Below are positions 18,339 through 30,000 of a stretch of 64,000 nt of DNA, piece after piece; position 1 is the stretch's first letter, and the number at the start of each line of letters is the position of its first letter. Location of the stretch: positions 265,006 to 329,005 of the forward strand of contig DF236981.1 of assembly GCA_000708835.1 (NCBI GenBank). The letters run 5' to 3'. Source of the DNA: Klebsormidium nitens (Eukaryota > Streptophyta > Klebsormidiophyceae > Klebsormidiales > Klebsormidiaceae). The translations under genes were made by a program, and so were the position numbers. The notes beneath the pieces are model-generated. The model did no database searches. It was not told where the DNA came from and saw nothing but the letters and a program-made list of their open reading frames with translations.

Positions 18339-18392
18339 CTGCAAAACGAAAGGATCTTCAGGAAAACGAAGCAAGTCAGAGAGCCTCCTACC

Positions 18393-20100
18393 TGAGAGCA
18401 GTGACTGGTGACTACTGCAAAGTTGTTGTAGATGGGGGAAGATTTAGAGGGGACTGAGGGCTTCCATTGTTAAGATCTGGGGGATGGTTGCAGTCAAGAT
18501 TGAAAGGGCGATTGCTGAAAGTGTTTGACAAACTAGCAGAGGCAGGGAGAGGCCTTGAGGGAGGAGTTGTTGGGAAGCTTGCCAAACTGTATCCTTCCCA
18601 AAGGTACCTGGCTAAACCTGAGGAACGTTCACGTCTCAGGGGTCAGCTTGCAGCACTTCCACCTTGTACAATGAGAGACTAAGGAAAGGGCGCCAGTACT
18701 CTGATGACAGAATCACATAAGCAACCACATATAAGTTTGATTAATCTCAGAAGATAAACCATGGGAACAGCTGGAGGCACATACGAAAACATGTGGAAGA
18801 ATGTGAGGTAGTTGCATACCTCTGAATCAAGAGCCGGGATGCTATCAGCAATGGGGACTATGGTGACTGCCGTCCCTCCAGCTCTGGTGGTCAGTTTATC
18901 ACCTGTGATTGCTTTCAATGAGATAAAGCACAAGGTCCAAAAAGCAGACTAAGAGATGATTGCCACCAGATCATTCAGGCAACAGTCGCGATTTCAGTGA
19001 AAGAGACTGTGCCACACTAGCAATGACTCAAAGCAAGGTGCTTTTACTAGCAGGGAAGAGGAGCTGAGCGTCTCTGCTACCAAGCTAACCATCGAAGCTG
19101 CAAGAGAGGATGCACCTTACCTCGAGTATTTTCCCAACGCGGCAGCATACAACCCGTGGTGGCAGGCGCCAAAGTGTTTGCTAGCATTGAGCTCCTTGTT
19201 CTGCTCTGCTGTTTCCTGAACCTTGCTTGGCCACTTATGCATGCACCACCATACAGATCTTCCTTGGCATTGCCTGTTAGTGGCTCGGATCTCTCCATTT
19301 GGAGACCAAGGAGATGCCCCCATGATCTACCACCAACATTCTTGTGCAAATGTTTGCAGCGAGCTGTTTGACAAAGAGGACCGCCACTGGATGTCAGAAC
19401 TTTGGAGGAAGATCTCAGGAGCCCTGAGCTGACAAGCGACATTCTGCCCAACTTTTCTCAGGCTTCGATCCAGCTGCAGACCGAAGCGTTGAAGCGCCTG
19501 CAAAACGTGCTGTTGAACTAAGTTCGAGGTAAATGCTCAGATCTTCAGGACCAGATTTTGGACTTTAGGGTTTACGTATCGCTGCAAAGATCATTACCGT
19601 TCTGGCGGCCGGCCCGGCCTTCAATGTCAAGATCGTTACCGTGATCACCGGCAGCTCAGGCCCGCCAATCAAGGGGGGCGGCCGGCAAATCTACCGTCTC
19701 CTGGGGTTATATTTCGACACCAAGCGTTCCCCATGACCTGGTTCACGAAATTTGTGCGCCGATCTAGTCAGGCAACTCTGTGCACATTGACATAAGTAGC
19801 TATGCTGGCCCGCCTGCCATGATGCTCCATCTTCAAGCGCACTTGTCACACTCGGCGCATTTCGTCCTCTCGATTCCTTGGCTCGCTGCTACAGGGACTG
19901 AACCGCCGCCGAGAAAGCCTCCATTCATCCTGATTGCTCTTTGTCTTTGAAGGTTCACGTCAAATATCTGCCCTATATCTGCTCGCTTCAACTGTTCTGT
20001 CTCTTCTATACTCAAGGTCCTTCGAGGCAAAACGTACCTGGTGGCTCTGCACGTTCCGCTGCATTAAAGTAAAAACAAGTGGCACTTCTAAAGTTCCGCC
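18393..20100. other. Between the Nudix-PHPT gene and the coiled-coil gene
   Basis: This stretch should hold the 5' end of the Nudix-PHPT gene (minus strand) and the promoter of the coiled-coil gene at 20101. Several open frames exist, for example 18467-18682 plus, 19117-19323 minus and 19156-19371 plus. None shows a recognised family or splices convincingly into either neighbour. A possible donor at about 19111 on the minus strand (GAG, then GTAAGG) might mark an upstream exon. Confidence 0.35.
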
Positions 20101-23100
20101 ATGACGCTGCTCGAAGAGGCGGATGGGATCTTGGAAGATGTTGAGGCACTGGAAAAGGTGAGTACTTCCTGCACTATAAATGATAGCCCCGTTTGAGATC
20201 GTTGTGAGGCCACTTCGATCTTAAACGTACTCAGGTTTTCAGGCTATTTTGATCTTAAACGTTGTGTCAGACCATTTTGATCTTAAAAGCTGAATTTCTG
20301 AGATCAAAACGGCCTCAGCAAACGATCTTAAACCGGGTATTGATTTATAGTGCTGGTTCTTCGCGAAGATACGGAGTGAACTTCGAAGCTGTACGTACCT
20401 GTAGAAAAGCTCTGTCTGCAAGCTACACATGATCGGTTTGAATTTGCAGCATAAAGAGAATTACCAACTGCACTGATCTGGTGGAAGCATACTGCGGTCT
20501 TTGCATTCTCGAGTGTATTCCCTGGACCTCTGGAATAAGGAATCAATATTTCTATCCCGCATATCGAGATGCTCACCAACTGACCGTGGGAAGGTTTTTA
20601 TTTAAGGAGTACAACGGGATCGTCTCTACGAACGCCGATCTGAGAGGACTACTTACAGAGTACGAGATGAAGAACAGGGTTTTGGAGGAGAGATGCTCGG
20701 ATCTTGAAAAAGGTGTGTCTGCAGACAGCTACATGCAAGGAACCGATTGACGTGGACACTGAAAAATGCGATGAGATATCCGCAAGAAGACTTGATGTTA
20801 GTGAGGCAGGTGGCATTGTCATTGATCATGTGTGCCGAAGGCCAGGTGTGAGACACTCACGCCCGAGTGCTGAGTGAGCAGCGCAATCATCCAAGAAAGG
20901 GAGACAATCCGGCGAAGGCTTTGCAAGAAGTTGTTGTGCGAAAAGTCTCATCATCATTGGTGTCGCAGAGGAGACGAGTCGATGCTGTCTTTTAACTCAT
21001 CGTCTCCTGGAAGAAAGCGGGTATTATGGCAACATCTTATGCGCAGAAACTCTCACTTTTTGATCTGCAGAGAGGACACGACTTTTGGAACTACAGGAGG
21101 AGTCAATCAAGACTGCTTCGGCTCAGGTACGCTCCTACTTCATCGCTGATAAGCTCCACAAGCACGTTGGGAATACTTCTCGATAAGATTTATCCTCTCA
21201 CCGAAGACAGGAGCCTCGAGTTGGATGGGGTCCATCCTGTACCTTTGGCAGTTTCGAAAGACTTCGACCGGGATAAACAGATGAAATCTCCTCCAACTTT
21301 CTGGGAATTGCCACCAACACAATCGTACCTATGACGCAGTACAACTTCCGGGAAAAGTACGAAGCACTCTTGCTTTCATCGTCCAACGAAATCAAGGAGC
21401 TTCGGAATGAGTCTCGAAAAACCGCTCAGGTGAGGACCTTCGCGTGCGCTTCGGCACAAGCTGAAACACTCACCTTGACAAATACATGAGCCGGTGGCGT
21501 TGGATGGCGTTGCAGGGTGCTTGAGGTAGCCGTTGGATTTCAATGTCGTCCCACAGATCCTGCTGACATTGACGCCTGTTGACTCTGGCAGGCTTACGAG
21601 ATCCAGCTCCAAGTGCAGCGTGACAGTGAGACCGCCGAGAGGGCACTCAGAAACGCTGAGATCGAGTAAGAACGAGTGATAGCTGCTTTAAGCTCTCCAC
21701 TCAGAGTTTTGCGAACGTTCGGATCCATAATCACTGAAGCTAGGATCTTGCTCAACAGAATAATAGAGATAACTTTCCTGCACTGACTCTATACTGGAGC
21801 ATCGAATCTTTGACCCATTTTCATGATCCAACTTACAAGTGGAGGTTAAAGGAGTACTTGATTTGCTCCACTCTCTTGCAAAAGCATGCAGAAAAAGTGC
21901 TCCGAACAGGATGACATCATCAAAATTTTGAGGAAGAATCTGAATGGCGCTCAAAGAGACATGCTCGAGGCCAAGCGAGAGAAAGAGGAAGCCCAGTCAA
22001 AAGAGCGCTTAAAATGTGAGCATTCACACACGGACTGCAAAAGTACAAGGCTTCGAAAATCAAAGAATCCATGCGAAGGGACGTACATTGCCTTACTGCG
22101 AGACCTGAGTGTGAGGATTGCACGTTCTGGAAATGCGGCTAATGATATACCATTGCACATGCCCTCTCAAATCGAAACGAAGGAGAATAGCGCAAGATGG
22201 ACATCCCAGCCTTGCACAAGACTACTTCTGCACGTAGATCTGAAGAGCGCGTATTACATGTTGCAGATCAAGCAGAAGTGGGACGGTTGCAGAGCAACGT
22301 GAAGTCTCTCGAGGAGTCGAAGGCGGAGTTGCACGAGAAGCTCAAGAACGCTGAGCACGAAGGTAAGACGTGTCGCTTATCCAGTTTCAGGTCGACAAAG
22401 CCCGCTTTACAAGCTTGAAAGAAAAAGGAACAGAGCATCTCTAGCCACGGCCAGTGAAAAGATGGTTGTGAAGGTTGTGCTCTGATCCTCAGGTCAGTCA
22501 GACCTACGCCACGTCTGTTCAAGAGGAGAGCTGGCTCACGCTCGTCGGAAAGGACGACAGTGAAAGTCTTGAGCAGGAGGGAAAGTGTAGCACACCGCCT
22601 GATATTGACTTTTGTTGCTTATGCAGCGATGACAGCGCGGATGAAGGTAAGCACAAGCCTTGTCTCGTTCTTGTCGTTAGCTATACACGAGCTTGGATCT
22701 CCTCCCGTAGGCAGCAGTACTCCCATCGTGATGCGCGTTTTCGAATTTCTGTAACTTTCCTGCTTCCTGATGTCCTTCTCCTCAACAGTTCGAAGAGCAG
22801 CTTCGAGATTCAGGATCAAGCAGACTCGTCGAAATCTTCAAGCAGAAGGTCATGCAGCTCCGGGTAAGGCTCTCAACCGTGCAATTCTGTTCGTCGCAAA
22901 GGATGAATGAAGAGAAAAGAAAATGTCGATCCTGAACAAAGACACTTTCTTGCGGAAGATGCAAATATCGTGCGTGAGACGGGACATGAGCCGTCTTTTT
23001 CCAGATGCTGCCCAAATCAAATCTGCTTCTGATGCGCTGTACGCGGACAACCTGGCAAGCAAGCAGTAAACATCGATTGTAAAGGTTAGGCTTGTCACTT

Positions 23101-23197
23101 GGTCCTACTGACGAGGGTGTTAACTGGCCGTTCTTGACAGCGAGAAAACGAGGATCTGAAAAGGCGGCTCCAAAATGCCGTTATACGGCCTACATGA
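20101..23197 (+). CDS. Coiled-coil protein of unknown function, 253 aa
   Basis: Ten exons: 20101-20157, 20607-20712, 21071-21126, 21340-21429, 21592-21665, 21885-22015, 22267-22362, 22627-22646 (20 nt), 22789-22863 and 23141-23197. They total 762 bp with every phase agreeing. The protein starts MTLLEEADGILEDVEALEK and ends in RRLQNAVIRPT. It is almost wholly a charged heptad-type coiled coil (for example SNVKSLEESKAELHEKL, then FEEQLRDS), with no membrane segment, signal or catalytic motif. I do not recognise the family; a cytoskeletal, centrosomal/ciliary or tethering role would be typical for such proteins but is not shown. The exon at 21885 uses a weak AAAG acceptor, chosen because it is the one that keeps the frame. 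Confidence 0.75.
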
Positions 23198-24093
23198 GGA
23201 CACTTAGGCAGTGAAGCATGCTGCCTAGGACTTCTTTCTTGAAGTGCAGTTAGACGCGTGTTTAGATGAAGAATCCCAAAGGCGCTAGCTCATACAATTG
23301 ATCGAGTATCAGGTAATTGTAGGTAGCTAGCGCAACATATGATCGGGACGCAATTCAATGACTGCAGTTCATGGGCATGGCCATGACTGCGCGCGCGCTC
23401 AGATTGTCGGATCGAACATTCACATGCTGTTAAGCGAATGCCATGCAGGGGCCGCGGCGGTCACACTAGGACTTTCTCGTATAAGGTTTATTTTCATTAT
23501 GCAATCTGACTGGTATACTCCATGGCCGAATTCGAAGGAGAAACCACATGATTGATTATCTCTCATACTATAACATTCAATTATCCGGCCACTGTGGTCT
23601 GGCACTTGTGCTTGCAGACGCCGGGTGCCAGTGCGCATGGCACGTACGGGCCAAGCAGATCAGTGTTCATCACATGCGGCACAACGGTCAGCCTGCGCAA
23701 GGACTGAATGCGCGCAGGGTCGCCGCAGCTGCCATCCTGGTGCGACGGTGATATGCAACGACCCCGGCCGTGCAGCATCCGTGAGATAGTAGAACACGCA
23801 TTCCAAGCGTGGGGGAATCATCGCTGAGCCCGGATCGAGTGACTAGGAAATGATGGCTTGTTACAAAACCCGTCGAAGATCAAAAGACGGATCCTTTGCT
23901 GAGTGCCGTGACAACACGTGGTCGACTCTGCTAATGCTCGCCCGGATAATAGTTACTTGGTTGATAGTTACTTGGTTGATATAGTCTGTACAGCTTTGCT
24001 GACGTACGAAGTGTTTCCTAGCAGTTAAACAGAAAGTTACTTTCCAATCCATGATACAATGTGCAATCTCAAATAAAAACCGGTTTGCAGGCC
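23198..24093. other. Intergenic, no gene recognised
   Basis: This lies between the ends of two converging genes. It contains short palindromic words and a 12-bp tandem duplication (GTTACTTGGTTG twice near 23951-23977). No supported coding frame. Confidence 0.4.
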
Positions 24094-27000
24094 CTATCGG
24101 CTGGGCTTTTTGCTATGCCCCCCGCCACCTTTCAACCGCTTCAACTCCTGCACAACCTCCTCCCGGTGCGCCTCCACCTCCGCGCACTTCAAACTGAGGC
24201 TCGTGTACCGCTGCTGTAAATCTTGCAGATCGCTCTCCAGCCTCCTCGCGAGCTGCTTTTTCATTTTGAGCTCCTCTAGGATGACGTCCACGTCGCCGCC
24301 CATGTTCCCGAACGCGGCCTGCGCGACATTCTGGTGCGTCGACAGCGCAGCCTTGAGCTGTTCCTTGTACATCATGTTGGCTTCCGCCGCCTCCTGCAGC
24401 TCCATCTCCAGAGTGTGAAGCCGCTCGATGGTCTTGGCGCGCTCGCCGTACTGGCGGTACAGGCTGATCTTTTGGAAGAGGTCGTCGTTGGCCTGCAAAA
24501 GCATGGGAGACATGATATGAGGTTCATAGGCACCTTAACCCGGCTTTTTGGAGCACCTTAACCTGACTTCTTTGAGAGTCGGACGTGGACCCATTGATGA
24601 CATCGCCAACTTCTCGATGACCCTCGGCTCGCCACGCACACTGACAGCTCATGAGCAACGTGTGAGAGATCTGCGGCGCAGACCTCAACATGTCGCCCGT
24701 GCACGTGGCCGTGGCCGTGCTCGTGCACACGACACGTGGCATCTCCATGCGCTTCCCGAACATGATGAGGGTGGGAGCCACGTCCTTCCTCTATTAATCT
24801 GACGTCGCGCATTTTCTGATAGAGGTGATTCCTTGAAGACCTCTAAGAGTCACACTAACCTAATGCGAATCTTGGTTAAGCTAGGACGACCGGATCCCTC
24901 ACCTCCTGCAGGCGCAGCACCTCTTCCTCGAGCACCTCTTGGAGGCCCAGTTGCGACTGCAGCTTGCATGGGCTGCGCTTCTCATAAGCTATAATACCCT
25001 TCAATACGCTATAAGCCATAACCCCTCACCTCCTGCAGGCGCAGCACCTCTTCCTCGAGCACCTCTTGCACCCCGAGTCGCAACTGCAGCTCGCATGGGC
25101 TGCGCTTCTCATAAGCTATAATACCCTTCAATACGCCATGAGCCATAACCCCTCACCTCCTGCAGGCGCAGCACCTCTTCCTCGAGCACCTCTTGCAGGC
25201 CCAGTTGCGACTGCAGCTCGCGCTCGCTGCGCATGAGCGCCGCGTTCTGGTTCTGCAGCCGTAGCAGCTCCGACCGCAGCTGGTCCATGCCCAGGTCGAA
25301 GCCGCCACGTGCCAGCTGCTCGTTGGCCGCCTGCAAAAGAGCGCAGACAATTGCAGATTTTGAAGGGTCGACTCGACGGATGTAAGTTGGCAAAATGTTA
25401 GCGGAAGCGGTTCTTAGGTGGAGCGTATGAAGTGCCAGGTCAACCCGGGGAGCGCTAGCTGCTCAACAACGGCCTACGGGGAACAAACGCATGTTGTAGG
25501 GGGATGGTTACCCACCAGGGTTTGCGAATAAAAGATGAAGTTTCTGGACCGGTGTATGTCACAATATCATGTCCGAACTCTGTGCGAGCAAAACCAGGTC
25601 CACGAGCGAGTCGATTAACAATGTTTGTCTTCGAGATAAACTTAGACAAAGATTATCACATTTCTAGTACCTAAGCTAGCACAATTAGAAGGCGTGCTAA
25701 CGACCGTGTCACAGCAATCCTAGTCTGCCGGTCTAGCCACCCCTGTCCACACTCTCAAACAATCATTCCGATTGCAGCAGTCCGACGTAGTACCGATAAA
25801 AGCACGTTCGACGGTCTTCAAGCTTCCAGGCTCGGCGCCACCTCACCTGCAACCGGTCCACTTCCGCCAGGAGGCCTCGTTCCCGCTCAACCGCCTCCTT
25901 TTTGGCCTTTTCCAGCAGCCCAATCACCTTCTTCAGGTCGCCCTCCAGGGCCTTCACCCTGTGCTGCAGATCCGCGCGCTTCGCCTCCATCGCGGCCGGC
26001 GACCCGGGGCTCTCGGGGGGATCCCCCGGGGACTCCGCCCGGCCGTTCCGGCTCTGCGCGAACGTCCTCCGAGTGCCCGGGGAAAGTAACGACCGGCCGC
26101 TAGGGCTGACTAGCAGCGCGGGCTCCGCCGAGGTGACGCCGCGGGTAATCAGAGAGACACTGCGCGAAACCCCGGGTCGATTCGCCGGGGAGATGACCCC
26201 CTCTTCCCGGGCTTCTTGCAACCGACGTTCGGCGCCCGCCAGCTGTTCGGTCTTGTTCTGGAGCTCCGTCTCGAGCATCGTGACTTTCATGCGCAGCTCC
26301 GAGAGAGCGTTCCCGTCGTCGGGGGGTGCGCCCGAGCTGAACCGCCGCCCGCCGACGGATTTGAGCTCCGTCTCTAGTTCGATCAGCCGGTGCTTCAGCT
26401 CGAAGTTCTCGTCCCGCAACTCGTCCGACTCTACGGAAGCGCTGTTCGCTGCCTGCATCGCCAACCGCTTTGCGCTCGCCTTCTCGTTCTCAACCGTCGC
26501 TTTCAACTCCTCGATCTCGCGCTCCAGCTCCGCCGTCGATGCCGCAATCGACGCTTGCATCCCCTCTATAAGGCTTTTGATCTCCGCCTCTAGTTCCTTG
26601 ACCGCCGTTTCCTTCTCCGCTGCCGCAGCCGCCAGCACCGCAGCCATCTGAGATTTCAACTCAGCCGTCGATTCTGCCAGTTGGCGCTCCGTGGCTGCGC
26701 GGCCTTCCAACGCTTTCTCTAGCTCAGCCCGCGCCCCCGCCAGCTCAGCGCTCACCCGCGCCACGTCAGCGCCCAACCGGTCCACGTCCGCACTCTTTTC
26801 CGCCAGATCCGCGCGCAGCTTCTCCGTCTCGCACGCCGCCTGCGTCCGGTGCTCAGTCAACTCGCGCCCGACGGACGTGGACGCCTTTCGCTCCGCCTCT
26901 AGTTCCTCCTGGTGCCGCGCCAGCTCAGCGGCGGTAGTGCTGAGGTCAGCGTGCTTGGTTTCGAGCTCGGACCGCAGGGCGTGGTGCTCTTTTTGCAGTG

Positions 27001-30000
27001 CCGCAAACTGTGACGCTGCGGCAGCTGCCGCTGTCGCGGCGGCGACCTCGAGGGCCCTCGCTTTATCACTGTACCCAGAGTCGGCTTCTTTTCTTAACTG
27101 CTCGGCGCCATGAATCCCCTGCACGAATTTTGCAGTCCAAGTAAGACCAGATCAAGCAAAGAAAGAATACTGGCCAGAAACAAATTCTGCTCCGGCAACG
27201 CGTCAGTTGTGACACCTCCAAGTGCTTCCTCGCTGCACTCATAGCGCTGCACGCACAGGGCGTTCTGCAGAAAGTTGACGCCGTCCCTTATAGCTCTGAT
27301 TTCAGCAGTCAGGAGGTTGCAGCCGATTCCAAGTACAAAATCAATCCACCACTACTGGGCTGCTTGTCAATGTATGAAAACGGGCCTGTCCTTCTGCACT
27401 AGTGTCACACGAAGCAACCAGGAAGGGAAAAGTCGAAGAAGAGCCCGCATTGAAGAAGCATTGGCGGACGTCCGCGATTCATCAATTGCCGGCGTCCCAA
27501 GCTCGCTTCCCTTCAAGTGAAAATTTCAGAACGAATAAATAACACAAATAACCAAAGGTCACAAGAAGTTGCTCTGAGTGCGTCAAGAACCGTTCCTTGC
27601 TGCGAAAGCGTGCACTGATCAGTCTCTCTGACGACGTGAAATGCGGAAGGCACATAAGTGCAGGATGTTTACCTGCTGGAGCTCCTCCCTCTCCCGCTGC
27701 AGTCCCTCCACGGCACTCCGCGCTTCCGCCAGCTGTGACGTCAGCTCCCCGACCCGCGTTTCCAGCCCCGCCACCTGTTCGTTTAGCGCCGCCCTCTCTT
27801 TGTCCGCCTCGACCGCTCTCGCCTCCAACCCCCTCTTCTCCCTTACAAGCTCAAGAAGTTCTTTCCCGGAATCTTGATGATCCGCCTCGACCTTCCGCTT
27901 CTCCGCTTCCATAGCCGCAAACTCCTGCTGCACCTTTGCCAGCGCCCCGCCCGTCTCTTTCAGCGACATTTGCGCCGCCCCTAGTTCGGTCTCCACCCCT
28001 GTCCGTGCCTTGCTTTCCTTTTCCAGAGACGCTTTGAGCACGTCTACCTCCGACTCTAGTTCTTGTTTCGCGCTGCTTAGTTCGTCAATCGAGCGCTGCA
28101 GCTCGATTGACGCCTTCGCAACGTTCGCAAGCTCCGCACTTTTCTTTTCCAACTCAGCTTCCAGCACTTTGATCCTCTCCCCCTGGGCTTTGCTTTCCTT
28201 TTCGAGGGTATCAGTAAGGCTCCCAACCTGCCCCCCCAGAGCTCGCTTCTCTTCCAACAACTCGTCAACCTGTTTCTGCAACGCCGCCCCCTGCCCCCCG
28301 AGCTCTTTTCCCCGAACCTCTAGAGCTTCCTTGGCCGCAGTCAGCGCCAACACCACGGCAGCAGACTCCTCTAGCCTTCCTTCGAGCGCACTCCTCTCTG
28401 CACCCCACGCTTCCCCTTTGTTCATCAGCTCAGACTTCCAAGCCTTCTCCTTTTCGTCAGTGTCAGCCTCTGCTTTTGCTATCACTTCCCCCAACTTCCT
28501 TTCAAGTTCTTCCCTCTCGGCACCCGTTTTCTTCATTGTTTCTGCCCCCTCTAGCTTCAAAGTGGTAATCTGCCCCTCCAACCGTTCCCGTTCCACTCGC
28601 CAGCCGTCTCCTTTTTCCGCCGCCTCTCGTTCCGCCTTCCTGACCGCCTCCTCCAGGCTCCTGTTCAAATCTTCCCTCTCCCCTCGCCACTTTTCCCTAC
28701 TCTCCGCCGCGACTAGTTCCGCTCCATTCAGCTGCTCGTTCGCTTCTTTGAGGTCAGCTTCCAGTCCCCTAACCCTCTCCTCTAACCCTTCCTCCCTCTC
28801 CTTGGCCGCACTCAGATCCGCCCCAAGCGACTTAACCGACTTTTCCAACTCGCTAACCACCCCCTGCAACTCCTTCTCGTCATCAGCGTACTTCCTGAGC
28901 CGCTCCTCTAGTTCCGCTTTCTCGGCCCGCACCGTCGTTGCTGACATCAGCGCTTCCGAGACCGTCTTCTCCTTGTCGCTCGCCCCCGCCTGGAACTTCT
29001 CGTGCAACGTGCGCATCTCCTCTTCCAGCCGCTCGACCGCCGCTGTCTTATCCGCGTGCGAGCGCGACAGCTCCGTTTTCAGATGCTCGACCTCGGCACT
29101 CAGGCTCTCTTTCTGAGCACCTAAGCTTTCCTTCTCTTCCATGAGCTCCTTGACCTTTTCATTTAACCCCGCCTCCGCTTTCTGGCTCTCCCTCTCCAGA
29201 ACTGCAAATGAGGCCTGGAGTGCGCTCAATTGAGCGGCCACAGCCGCCTTGCTTTCCGACACCCCCACATGAGCAGCCTCCGCACCTGCTAACCGCTCCC
29301 TTAACCCGCTGACGTCACTCTCGAGCTCCGCAACGTGCGCCCGAACGCTCTCGAGCTCTGCAGCCAGCGCACTTCTCTCTCCCTCTAGTTCGTTTACTTT
29401 CTCCCTCAACTTTGTCTCGGCCTCTGCACCCTTCTTCGTTGCCGCCGCAGCTGCCAACTGTGCCGCGGCTAACTCCGCGGTTAGCGAAGCAACCCTGTCC
29501 AGCGCCCCCTTGTGCGCCTCTTCCGACTGGCCCAGCCTCTCTTGCAACTCGCTCATCTCCGTGTCGAGGTCCAATGCGCGCGCCTCCACCTCCTGCTTGC
29601 TGCTCGCGTGCTGATGCAACTGTGATGTCAGCAGCCCCAGCTGCGCCGTCAGCCCCTTGTGGTCGCCCGTAAGAGCGCCTAGCCGTGTCTCCAAATCCGA
29701 CTTGGCGGCCGAGTGCTCGCTGGACTCCTTTCGGACCGTGTCCAAGTCGCCAGTCAACGTCTGAACCTCCGACTCTAGTTGCTGAATCTTGGTCAAGGAT
29801 TGGGTCAACTCCGCAGCCACAGCAGCCTTCTCCTCGTTCGTTTCCTCGACAAGCACTGTTAATTCGCTAACCCGGCCTTTCAGCTCCTTAACCAAACTCT
29901 CCTTCTCCGCAACCTCCCCTTCAAACGCCTTGCACCGTTCGGTTTGGGCGCTCAGCTCCGCAGTTATGCTATTAACCTCCTTTTCCAACCCGCCGACCAC

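Noticed and set aside
22498-22646. A longer exon ending at 22646 in the coiled-coil gene
   Set aside because: It is phase-compatible, but its translation is not coiled-coil-like. The 20-nt microexon has a better pyrimidine tract and keeps the heptads.
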